In this document: one piece after another, positions 6,497-14,800 of the stretch
Numbering within the stretch: the stretch's first letter is position 1
Layout of the letters: each line of letters starts with the position of its first letter
Assembly: GCA_052390115.1 (NCBI GenBank)
Contig: JBQTHE010000002.1
Span: 3,540 to 67,539 of the forward strand
Direction of reading: 5' to 3'
Source of the DNA: GCA-003244245 sp052390115
GTDB lineage: Bacteria; Actinomycetota; Actinomycetes; Mycobacteriales; Pseudonocardiaceae
Length of the DNA: 64,000 nt
Program-made: the position numbers and the translations under genes
The notes under the pieces: generated by a model
Told to the model about the DNA's origin: nothing
Seen by the model: only the letters and a program-made list of their open reading frames with translations
Database searches by the model: none

Positions 6497-7646
6497 TGCC
6501 GCCTGTTTCCTTCCATCCGATCTCAGCCCGCCCATGCCGCCGGTTGCGGTGCGGGTGAGCTACATCGTGGACCTGAAACCCGAGCGCGTGTTGCAGGTAG
6601 TAGCGCGGCTGCTCCGTGTCCAACCCGGCCACCACCGCCGCGTGCTCGCTGACCTCGACAACCTCCAGGCCGGAAGCCTCCGGCAGCGGCGCGGCGGCCT
6701 GTCGGAGCTGGTCAGCGGTCGGCACGCGGTGCGCGCCCGCGCACAGCTCCAACTGAGACAGCGGGCAGATATCGCACAGCTCCCGGATGCCGTAATGCCC
6801 GTTGTAGTCGGGCAACCCGTGCGCATAGGACACCGCGCACGACGTTTTACGGAACAACGGAGCCGACGCCGGGAAGGCAGCCAATACGCGCTTTTCGAGG
6901 GTCTCGGGAACGATCTTGCGCCGCGCTGTCTCGTCGTAGGGTTCCGGCAGGCCGTTCGCCTTGTAGTACTCGGCGATCTCGGCGCGGTAGAACAGGCCGG
7001 TAAACACCGTGGCGTCGGCGTGCTCCCCCAACTCACGCGCCGTCGATAGGTGCTCGTCGGAATCGTTGAGCCCCGGCACCAACGGACGCCAATACAACAC
7101 TGTGCGGTACTTCCGCCGTGGCGGCGCGCTCATCAGCTTGAGAGACTCGGCCGCCACGTGCGACGGGTACGGTTCGATCTGCTTGTTATCGATACCCGAG
7201 TACGTGAACAACAACGTCACCTTGACGTGCCGAAGCTGGTTCAACCGCTCGGCGTCCTCGGGCTTCATTTGGTGCCGGGTGATCACCAACACGTGATTGG
7301 TCAATCCGCGCTCGTCTAGGTCTTCCAGCACCGCGAACGTGTGCGGGCGGACGTTCGGCAAGAACGGGTCCGTGGCCCGGTTGAACACCTGAACCGGCGT
7401 CACGTGCGGCTGAAAATAGCGGTGCCCCACCAGCTCGGCCACCGCGTCCGCGTCCGACATCAACGCGCGGGGCTGCCGCGCATCCCACAACCCGTAGGTG
7501 TGCCGGATGCAGTACGCGCAGTCCAACGGGCAGCCCTGAATGTGGTTCAGGCTCAACCCGGACTTGCGGTACTCCACCACCTCACGCGCCCGCGCCGGAA
7601 GCTTCTCCACCTGCTCCCGCGCCAACAACGGAACGAACGTCGCCAC
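6489..7646 (-). CDS. Radical SAM enzyme
   Basis: The 385-aa product has the CX3CX2C cluster motif at residues 39-46 (GCPLDCAYC) and downstream strands typical of the radical SAM TIM barrel. Near the C-terminus CDICPLSQLELC supplies three more cysteines that may bind an auxiliary cluster. The closest look is the spore-photoproduct-lyase-like branch (NHIQGCPLDCAYCIRH), but the lyase-specific C-terminal cysteine was not identified. GTG 7646 is chosen because GGGAGG lies 6 nt upstream. It is the first gene of the leftward operon and its promoter carries a shared operator (7715-7739). Substrate unknown. Confidence 0.85.
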   Translation of the reverse strand: MATFVPLLAREQVEKLPARAREVVEYRKSGLSLNHIQGCPLDCAYCIRHTYGLWDARQPRALMSDADAVAELVGHRYFQPHVTPVQVFNRATDPFLPNVRPHTFAVLEDLDERGLTNHVLVITRHQMKPEDAERLNQLRHVKVTLLFTYSGIDNKQIEPYPSHVAAESLKLMSAPPRRKYRTVLYWRPLVPGLNDSDEHLSTARELGEHADATVFTGLFYRAEIAEYYKANGLPEPYDETARRKIVPETLEKRVLAAFPASAPLFRKTSCAVSYAHGLPDYNGHYGIRELCDICPLSQLELCAGAHRVPTADQLRQAAAPLPEASGLEVVEVSEHAAVVAGLDTEQPRYYLQHALGFQVHDVAHPHRNRRHGRAEIGWKETGGND

Positions 7647-7714
7647 CTGACCTCCCGAAGCTCCCCCGCCGAACGCGGGACACAACGGGACACTAAGCAG
7701 GCAAAACACGGAAG

Positions 7715-7739
7715 GCGAGAATTATTCTCGAATATTCAG
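7715..7739. promoter_or_regulatory. Inverted-repeat operator upstream of the radical SAM operon
   Basis: The 15-bp perfect inverted repeat CGAGAATTATTCTCG (7716-7730) is directly fused to GAATATTC (7730-7737). Nearly the same 24-25 bp sequence recurs, inverted, at 9399-9422. It lies about 70 bp upstream of the radical SAM start. Two copies at two promoters in one region strongly suggest a regulator binding site, most simply for the XRE protein encoded between them. Confidence 0.7.
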
Positions 7740-7769
7740 CAAGTTGTCGTGAGATTCAGCGGAGGAGAA

Positions 7770-8657
7770 TTACTCGCCTTCTGGCAATGCTTCCGAAGCA
7801 AGCTCATCGGCCACACGCGTGATGATTTCTCGCGCAGAGCGCCCATAGGCTGCTATTGCGGCGAACTGTTCAAAAATCTTGTTGTATAGGGCTATTTCTG
7901 GGGCCTGAACGAGATTTAGTTCGGCGGAAAAGGTTTCGACTAGAACTCGCTCGTTGTCGCGGAGCCAAAAGCCGTGCCAAGGTCCGACCACATATTGGGT
8001 GTTGGAGCTGATGACACCGAACCGCACGTTAGGCAATGTTGAGAGCGATATGAGTCGGTCAAGTTGGGCAAGCATCACGTTAGCAGTTGACAAGCGCAAT
8101 CGTAGGGCTGCCTCTGTGACGACGAAATGAAATCGCTTATCTTCGCGATATAGCAACTCTTGCCGTCTCATTCGAGCTTGCACGGCCTCGCTAATGTCGT
8201 TATTAGCGTTATAAAGAATTACACCTTGTGCCATTCTTGCTCGCGCGTACTCCGCTGTTTGCAGCAAGCCGGGGATAACGGTTGCTTCGAAGACGCGGAA
8301 AAGCCGCGTCTTCGCGTCTAGCTCAGAAAGCTTATGCTGGTGGGGCTCTAGCCCAGGGTTGAGAACGCGTTGCCACTCTGCGTGTTGCGCTTCAAGCGTC
8401 TGTAGCGCAGTTAGCAATTCCCCTGTTTGAGAATCGCTGCCAGTCGCCCCAGTCCACGCCTTAATATCCTCTGCGCTGGGTGTTTGTCGGGCTGTCTCCA
8501 GCTTGGATACTTTCGATTGAGGCCACGACAGCAACTCCGCGAGCTGCACGCCAGTCAGACCAGCGCGGCGACGCAGCTCACGGAGTCGCTTACCCAGGGC
8601 GGTACGCGCCTCGTGAACGTTAGGCGCGCCCGAACTGTTCTTCGGTGGCAAATTCAT
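7770..8657 (-). CDS. XRE-family regulator with DUF5753 domain
   Basis: The 295-aa product has an N-terminal XRE helix-turn-helix (about residues 17-72: LGKRLRELRRRAGLTGVQLA then SKVSKLETARQTP) and a C-terminal DUF5753 domain (VIPGLLQTAEYARA, VVTEAALRLRL, VGPWHGFWLRD). This is the common actinobacterial architecture that pairs with small partner proteins. Here the partner is the DUF6879 gene just upstream, which overlaps it by 38 nt. The two operators flanking this gene (7715-7739, 9399-9422) are its likely targets. Base composition is lower in GC than the neighbours, suggesting acquisition. Confidence 0.88.
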   Translation of the reverse strand: MNLPPKNSSGAPNVHEARTALGKRLRELRRRAGLTGVQLAELLSWPQSKVSKLETARQTPSAEDIKAWTGATGSDSQTGELLTALQTLEAQHAEWQRVLNPGLEPHQHKLSELDAKTRLFRVFEATVIPGLLQTAEYARARMAQGVILYNANNDISEAVQARMRRQELLYREDKRFHFVVTEAALRLRLSTANVMLAQLDRLISLSTLPNVRFGVISSNTQYVVGPWHGFWLRDNERVLVETFSAELNLVQAPEIALYNKIFEQFAAIAAYGRSAREIITRVADELASEALPEGE

Positions 8658-9162
8658 CCCGTCTTACCGCGTGATGCCAGGCGACATCACGCCAATAGTT
8701 GTGTTGCACAATCTCGGCGGATTCGTCGATGATCTCGCCACCTATAAAGCGGCTCTCTTCATCGAATTTCATTTGCAGGAGCGTGCGTGAGTCGAACAAC
8801 CAATAATCATGGTCGGGAATTCCGACGTCTTGCGCTCGCTCGCGTGTGATGTAGCGGATGTCCTCTCCTGCGGCGATGTTGTGCTGGGAAATTACGTAAC
8901 TCCAGCGGTTGTAATCACTCAACGGCAGGCTTACCACTCGCACGCGCGCGAAAACCCTTCCCTCGCTTTTCGCTTGTTGCACCATAGATAGCCAGTCTTG
9001 CATCCACGGCAATTGGTACGGCTTTCCCGAAAGGAAGTTGTCGTAAGATTCTTGCTCGTACGGCGGTGCGTAAGTTGTCCTGACTTCCAGGCGGAAAGCC
9101 GTATGTTCGAATGAGTTAAAGAGCTGCCCGAACTCAGCGCCGGGCTTGATGAACCGGCTCAG
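8620..9162 (-). CDS. DUF6879 family protein, probable CTG start
   Basis: The family normally begins with a segment ending in FxxLFxxFxxxAFRLExRxxY, which here is encoded at 9162-9060 (FGQLFNSFEHTAFRLEVR). The only ATG in frame (9012) would remove this segment. The only plausible start upstream is CTG at 9162, which overlaps the previous stop as CTGA and has AGGAGG 7 nt upstream, giving 180 aa. The middle contains RVRVVSLPLSDYNRW, and the C-terminus DYWLFDSRTLLQMKF. DUF6879 proteins are routinely encoded next to XRE/DUF5753 regulators; the function is not known. Confidence 0.78.
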   Translation of the reverse strand: MSRFIKPGAEFGQLFNSFEHTAFRLEVRTTYAPPYEQESYDNFLSGKPYQLPWMQDWLSMVQQAKSEGRVFARVRVVSLPLSDYNRWSYVISQHNIAAGEDIRYITRERAQDVGIPDHDYWLFDSRTLLQMKFDEESRFIGGEIIDESAEIVQHNYWRDVAWHHAVRRDEFATEEQFGRA

Positions 9163-9389
9163 AGTTCTCCCTCCTGATACCTGCGTACCCAGTACTTCAA
9201 AACTTCTTCTGGGACCTCGATAATGCCTTCACCGGCGGGAACCGGTCCCACGTCGGCGAGGGCTTCAGCGTCGGTCACGTTCCAACCCTGCACGATGTAG
9301 GTCTTGCGGTCTGTCCGATCCGTGGCGAACAGCGTAGGCGAGTCGCCGACGTTGGACTCTGGATCTTTCCCGAGGAACCTAGCGCGCAT
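9159..9389 (-). CDS. Small conserved protein (76 aa) in the XRE/DUF6879 operon
   Basis: The product starts MRARFLGKDPESNVGDSPTL and looks like a short beta-rich protein found ahead of DUF6879 genes in Streptomyces and relatives (IVQGWNVTDAEALA is typical). ATG 9389 is chosen over the adjacent GTG 9392 because AGGAGG is 5 nt from the ATG. The ribosome-binding site abuts the operator at 9399-9422. It is coupled by CTGA overlap to the DUF6879 gene. Confidence 0.75.
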   Translation of the reverse strand: MRARFLGKDPESNVGDSPTLFATDRTDRKTYIVQGWNVTDAEALADVGPVPAGEGIIEVPEEVLKYWVRRYQEGEL

Positions 9390-9398
9390 CACTACCTC

Positions 9399-9422
9399 CT
9401 GAATATTCGAGACTATTCTCGC
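9399..9422. promoter_or_regulatory. Second copy of the inverted-repeat operator
   Basis: CTGAATATTCGAGACTATTC followed by TCGC is the inverted counterpart of 7715-7739, differing by one missing base and one or two changes in the central part. It immediately precedes the AGGAGG of the 76-aa gene, so a bound protein would block transcription start or ribosome loading. Supports autoregulation of the XRE/DUF6879 operon together with control of the radical SAM operon. Confidence 0.7.
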
Positions 9423-9482
9423 TCATCGTCGCGCATCCCTCACAGAAGGTCAACCGCTACGGTTAGGCGGCCTAGTCAGCGC

Positions 9483-9517
9483 CGAGCCCCCGACAGGACA
9501 GTGCCTGTGGGGGCTCG
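9483..9517. terminator. Strong GC-rich hairpin
   Basis: Arms CGAGCCCCCGACAGG and CCTGTGGGGGCTCG pair with a single bulged G and a 6-nt loop. It lies outside the 76-aa gene's promoter, so it does not end that operon. It could terminate leftward reading from the debris region at 9556 onwards, or insulate the element. The position marks the apparent edge of the accessory block. Confidence 0.5.
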
Positions 9518-9555
9518 CCAGGGGGCTACGGGGTGAAGTGCCACCCACCCTAAGA

Positions 9556-9780
9556 TCATCCTTGTGCGCGACGGCGGGGCGACCGTGTCTTAGGTTGGAC
9601 CTTTCCAAGCGTCTCCCGCAGGCGTTCTAGCAGGTCCGAGCGGTTCGAATAAGATCCTGCCAGGTGCACCAAACCAGAGCTATAAATCGGCCCTGAGCTG
9701 CGTATTCGTGGTGCGCCCGCTGGTGCGAGACGCGAACTGTAGGTCACCAGAGTCGAAGCTGATGCACGGATTGTGACACG
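9556..9780 (-). other. Coding-like C-terminal fragment, unidentified
   Basis: A minus-strand open frame ending at 9556 encodes a plausible protein tail (VHLAGSYSNRSDLLERLRET near the end) and stops about 40 bp before the hairpin at 9483-9517, as a real gene end would. The upstream part of the frame runs antisense through the cysteine synthase remnant and does not look coding. It may be the tail of a lost gene; no family could be assigned. Confidence 0.25.
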
Positions 9781-9814
9781 TAACAAGGTCGTTTTCCTGG
9801 CGTGTCGCGCAGGA

Positions 9815-10013
9815 GTAGCGCCCTCCACCGCAGACGCTGAGGAATGGCCAGGCGACTGGCGCGGGAGGAGGGACTGTTCGCGGGAACGTCGTCCGGCGCG
9901 AACGTCCTCGCGCAATCCGGGTCGGGGAGCGACTGGGACCGACCGCCAGGGTCGCCGCCCTGCTGGTGGACTCCGGCCTGAAGTACCTCAGTACCAGCGC
10001 GTATCAACGCTGA
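9815..10013 (+). pseudogene. Frameshifted C-terminal remnant of a cysteine synthase
   Basis: Three frames together spell the end of an O-acetylserine sulfhydrylase-type PLP enzyme: VAPSTADAEE, then MARRLAREEGLFAGTSSGAN from 9844, then after a shift near 9912 ERLGPTARVAALLVDSGLKY and the terminal LSTSAYQR with stop TGA at 10011-10013. The SSGAN and VDSGLKYLST segments are hallmark sequences of the family. Two single-base losses (about 9843 and 9912) break the frame, and the N-terminal two thirds, including the PLP lysine, are absent. This is a decayed gene fragment. Confidence 0.8.
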
Positions 10014-10335
10014 GACGATCCTCTACACGGATGACGACGAGCTGGGCGGCGAACGTGATCGCACCGCCACGAACCGGCTGTATGAGTTGCATGCGGGAAG
10101 GCGCGGTGTCCCGCCCGACCGCGGGTGGACGCCGGTGGCCACCGTTAGCGGGCGATATGGGATCACACTCGGCGGTTAACAGGACATTGCGGGGGGCAGC
10201 AGCCGAGACGTTCGTACTCGACGGCACGGACACCCACGACCTGATGATCCGCCAGACCTTGGTGCCCGACTCCTCATGGGCAGGCAAGGCTCGGTCGAGC
10301 GCTCCATCCACGGCCCTGACATGACGTCGTCGCGG
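10014..10335 (+). other. No intact gene; two short coding-like stretches
   Basis: No complete gene was found between the cysteine synthase remnant and the ATPase gene. A rightward frame at 9982-10179 without a start codon reads like protein (ILYTDDDELGGERDRTATNR ... SGRYGITLGG, then TAA). A second stretch at 10185-10324 reads FVLDGTDTHDLMIRQTLVP and ends at TGA 10322-10324. Both are probably remains of genes broken in the same events that damaged the cysteine synthase. Confidence 0.35.
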
Positions 10336-11775
10336 TCATCGCGGCAGCCAAGCACGGACGAGATCGTCCGGCCCCCAATGCGCGGCCAGGGGTAGGCCGT
10401 CGGTCACCCCGCAACGGGAGACCACCACCAGCGGTGTGTCCGGAGCGGCGCCGGGGACGGCGAGCACGTCCCCGGCCAGGGCATCGTAGTCGCGACGACC
10501 GAAGGGCCGGCTGTCCAACCACGTCACCGACCCGACGAAATGCACCGCGCCGGCCACCGGCTCGCGGTCGGCGCCGACCAGGTCGATCTCGGGGTTGTTC
10601 TGGCGGTTCCACCATCCACCGACCGCTTCGGTCTCGGTCCATTCGGTCTCAGGCAGCAGCCTGAGCAGGGACTCGCGGATGAGCGGCTCGACCGCGCGAC
10701 CCCGCCAGGCCGGCCACGCCCGCTCGATGCGCTCCAACGCCAGATCTCCCCGGCCGCGTTCGATCAGCGGGATGGCACGCTGCAGGAAAGCCAGCCAGAA
10801 CCGTAGATAGGGGTCGGCGACGCGGTAGCGCTTGTTCCTGCTGTCAGGCTTCGTCGACAGCGGCAGGTCGGCTGCTAGGGCCCGCTTGGCCAGCAGCGTG
10901 TTCAGCAGGGGCGACAGCGTGCCGGACGGCAACGGGCTCGCGCCCCCGGCCTGGGAGGCGATCGCGGTGAAAGTGCGCTCGCCGCTGCCCACGGCCTCCA
11001 GAACAGCCCGAGAGTGGGTAGCTTCGGGAAACTCCCCCAACAATGACAACTCCCCCGCCATCAGGAGCGGCGACAGCGGATTCGCGACCGACTCCCGCAG
11101 GAAGTCCGCCCGGCTCATCCCGGGCCGCCATGCTCGGACGATCTCCGGGAATCCACCGGTAATCAGGAGCGCGTCCACCGCGTCCACCGGCTCGAGGCCG
11201 GTCATGACCGCAACGTCAGCCAGACGCACTGGCTGGACGATCATCTTGGCCGCCCGCCCGAAGAACGGGCGCCCGTGCGACTGCAGCGCCTCCATCACCG
11301 ACATGTCGCTGCCCACGAGTACCAGCAGCACCGGTTTGGCGGACAGGTGCCGATCCCAGACGGTCTGCAGCGCGCCCTCGAATCCCTGGTCCTGCTCGAT
11401 CAGCCAGGGCACCTCGTCGATCGCCGCAATGCTGGGGGTGTCCGCTGGGACCGCGACAGCCAGCGACCGCAGGGCCTGGTTCCAGTCCCCTGCCTGTAGA
11501 CCGGCGACCAGTTCCGCACCCGGCAACGGTGACTGCGCAAGCGTCATGGTGAAGTCCGCGCGCTCCGCCACCGGATTGCGCCCCCTGGTGGCCTGAAAGA
11601 CTACGTATGGCCTTCCCGACCGGTCACAGAACTCCTGCACCAGCCGCGACTTCCCCACTCGTCGCCGCCCTGTCATGATCACGGCCCGGCCTCTCGTGGT
11701 GCCACGGCCTTCGGTGACGCCGCGGAGCTGATCGTCAAGAAGCTCAAGATCGACGGCTCGGCCCTGAAACTCCAT
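10336..11775 (-). CDS. AAA ATPase of the archaeal-type ATPase_2/DUF234 family
   Basis: The 479-aa product has a Walker A GRRRVGKSRL (residues 36-45), a Walker B-like IAAIDEVPWL (about 116-125), and a sensor-like LVLVGSD. The C-terminal part (AVEPLIRESLLRLLPETEW) matches the nuclease-like DUF234 region seen in this family, with NPEIDLVG being the E-x-D-type nuclease motif. Family members are often found in mobile regions; their role is not established. ATG 11775 starts downstream of an AT-rich promoter area (11785-11840). Confidence 0.85.
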   Translation of the reverse strand: MEFQGRAVDLELLDDQLRGVTEGRGTTRGRAVIMTGRRRVGKSRLVQEFCDRSGRPYVVFQATRGRNPVAERADFTMTLAQSPLPGAELVAGLQAGDWNQALRSLAVAVPADTPSIAAIDEVPWLIEQDQGFEGALQTVWDRHLSAKPVLLVLVGSDMSVMEALQSHGRPFFGRAAKMIVQPVRLADVAVMTGLEPVDAVDALLITGGFPEIVRAWRPGMSRADFLRESVANPLSPLLMAGELSLLGEFPEATHSRAVLEAVGSGERTFTAIASQAGGASPLPSGTLSPLLNTLLAKRALAADLPLSTKPDSRNKRYRVADPYLRFWLAFLQRAIPLIERGRGDLALERIERAWPAWRGRAVEPLIRESLLRLLPETEWTETEAVGGWWNRQNNPEIDLVGADREPVAGAVHFVGSVTWLDSRPFGRRDYDALAGDVLAVPGAAPDTPLVVVSRCGVTDGLPLAAHWGPDDLVRAWLPR

Positions 11776-11851
11776 GAACCACTCTCCATGCCCCGCACAA
11801 ACGTAGATTACTTCTTACGTATATGTGATCATACTACCGAGCGGTGTCGGT

Positions 11852-14800
11852 TCACGAGAGCAGCGCGCGGATGTCATCGGCGTCCAGGACGGAACCGAAG
11901 GCGTTTCCGTCGTTCATGACGCCGGCGAACAGCTCCGCCTTCCGGTTTGACAGCTCCAGCACCTTCTCCTCGATGGTGTCCTTGGCGATGAGGCGATACA
12001 CCATGACGTTGCGGGTCTGTCCAATGCGGTGCGTGCGGTCCACCGCCTGCGCCTCGGTCGCCGGATTCCACCACGGGTCGAGCAGGAAACAGTAGTCCGC
12101 CTCCGTCAGGTTCAGCCCGAACCCGCCAGCCTTGAGGCTGATGAGGAAGACGGGTGCCACGCCGTCCTTGAAGCCCTGCACGATCGCGGGCCGGTTGCGG
12201 CTGGTGCCGTCGAGGTAGCTGTACGCCACGCCGGAGGCGTCGAGCCGCTCGCGGACGTGGGCCAGGAATCCGGTGAACTGGCTGAAGACCAGCGCCCGGT
12301 GCCCACCGTCGATCACCTCGCCGAGCTGGTCCAGCAGTGCGTCGATCTTGCCGCAGGCCAGGCTCTGGTGCTCCGGCTCGACGAGCCCGGGGTGCAGGCT
12401 GAGCTGGCGCAACAGCGTGATCGAGCGCAGGATGGTGAACCGGTTGCGGTCGACGTCGTGAATCAGGCCGAGCACCTTCTGCCGCTCCCGCTGCAGGTGC
12501 CGCTGGTAGATGCGGCGGTGTCGCGGGTCGAGCTCCACCGTCAGCACCTGCTCCTGCTTCGCTGGCAGTTCAGGAGCTACCTGCTCCTTCGTCCGCCGCT
12601 TGACCAGCGGCTTGATCCGTCGCCGCAACCGGGCCAGCAGCTCGGCATCGGCCTGTTTCTCGATCGGCCGGGCATACATCTCACGGAACCGGGTCGGGCT
12701 CGGGAACAGCCCCGGCGCGGTAATCGACAGCAACGACCACAACTCCATGAGGTTGTTCTCCATAGGGGTACCGGTGATCGCCAGCTTGAACGGTGCCGGC
12801 AGCCGCCGCGCACACTGGTGGACCTTGGACTGGTGGTTCTTCGTGAACTGGGCCTCGTCCAGGAACAGCCCGGACCAGTCCGCCGCGACGTAGGCCTCGA
12901 CATCGAGCCGGAACAGCGTGTACGAGGTGACCACGACGTCCGCGCTGGCGACGACCTCAGCCAGATCCTGGCCCCGACGCCGCAGGGTGTCGGTGATCGT
13001 CACCATCACGAGGTCGGGCGCGAAGCGCCCAGCCTCAGCAGCCCAGTTCGCCACCACGCTGGTCGGCGCGACGATCAGGAACGGTGCCATGGCGGGGTCG
13101 GCCTGCTTGGCATGGCAGATCAACGCCAGTGCCTGCACGGTCTTGCCCAACCCCATGTCGTCGGCCAGAACACCGCCAAGCCGGTGACGCCAGAGCAAGC
13201 ACAGCCAGTCGAAGCCGTCGCGCTGGTAGGGACGCAGCCGCGCGGACAAAGTGGTCGGCAGCTCCGTGTCCGCGAGCCCGTCGAGGGAAAGCAGGCCCGC
13301 GACCTGCTGCTGCCAGGCCCGCGCCTGACGATCCACCACACCCAGTGCGGCCAGCTCCTCCCACAGCCCCGCCTGGAACCGGCTGATCCGCAGCGGACCG
13401 CCAGGAGAGTCCTGCAGCAGCCTCGCTTCCTCAATGAGCCCGCGTAGCGCCTGCAGCTCCGGCTTGTGCAGGGAAAAGTACGCCCCGTCCGGCAGGAGCA
13501 GATGCGACTCACCCTCGGCCAGCGCGACGAACACGTCGGCGAACGGGATCTGCCGACCCTCGACGGTGATCCGGACACCGAGATCGAACCAGTCGGTGTC
13601 GCCCGCCACGTCCGTGGTCGACACGCCGATGTGCAGCGAGTCGCCCGCCTCCCGGTACTGCGCACGCTCCCCACTGAGCTCGACAGTCACCCCGGGCGCA
13701 TCGGCCAGCAGCGGCAGCACCTCGGTGGTGAACCGCATCGTGTCCAGGCCGCCCAGTCGCGCGCGCGGCAACAGCGCAGGCTCCGGACCGTCACCGCGCA
13801 GCCCGAACCCTTCGAGCGACACGTCGAGCGAGTCGAGCAGGGCCCGCTCCTGCGCCGGGTCCCGGAACGCCTCATCGGCCCCGGGTGGTGCCAGCGGCGC
13901 CCGGACCTGCGAGTCGCCCACCCCGTAGGCCCACTCCCACTCGACAGTCAGATCGTGCCGGTCGCTGTAGGACGCCCGCAGCACCAGGGTGGGCGCGGAG
14001 ATCGTCGGCGGGGTGAAGGCACCGTCAGACGACATGACCGGCGCGAGGTGGCGCAGCCGGGCGTAGAACTCGTCGCGGAACCGGGCTTGCTGCCCGTCGG
14101 GTACCGGCAAGCATTGCCCCTCCAGCGCCATCCGCTGCAACGGTGGTGGCGCGGGAGTGGCGAGCTTCGCCAACTGGAACTGCCACTCGGCGGCGTCCGG
14201 ATTGCGCTGCACCTGCGTCCGCGACACGTGTACGACGCCATGGCCCTCGGCGCCGATGAACAGGACCGGCATCGCGTCGCCATCCGGTTGTTCCACTCCG
14301 GCCAGGCGCAGCACCGGCGCGATGACCAGCGAGCCCGAGCCCGCCCCCGCGGTGACGTCCAGACAGAGCTCGGCGTGGCCGTACCGCTCAACCGGCCCGA
14401 ACCGCTTTCGCGCGTGCACGATCTGCAATCCGATCTCGGCGGCCTCATCCAGGAACGACCACAGCCGACGGCTGCCGAACGCGGCCAGATCGATCGTCTT
14501 GTCCTCCCTGGCGTAGTAGCCCGTCGAGCCGGTGCGCGACTTGTGCAGCGCGTACAGCTCGCGGAGCAACCGCACGTGCGAGGCGCGGCAGTCACCGAAG
14601 GTGTAGGGCACTTCGAGCCTGCTCCACATCATCCCGTTGCCCACCCACCCGGTGCGGCCCGATCGCACCAGCCGGGCCAACAGCTTCGGACCCGCCGACA
14701 CCCCGGTGCGCCGCTCCGGGCGTGCCGTTGGGATGGACAGGGAGAGCTCGATGGCCAGCGCAGCGGCATCGGCGGGCTGATGCGGGGCCGGCTGCGCAGG

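Noticed and set aside
9630..9670. GGTTCGAAT near GTGCACCA suggesting a tRNA 3' end or att site
   Set aside because: The flanks of the TTCGAAT do not pair as a T stem and no acceptor stem, anticodon loop or upstream tRNA body is present.
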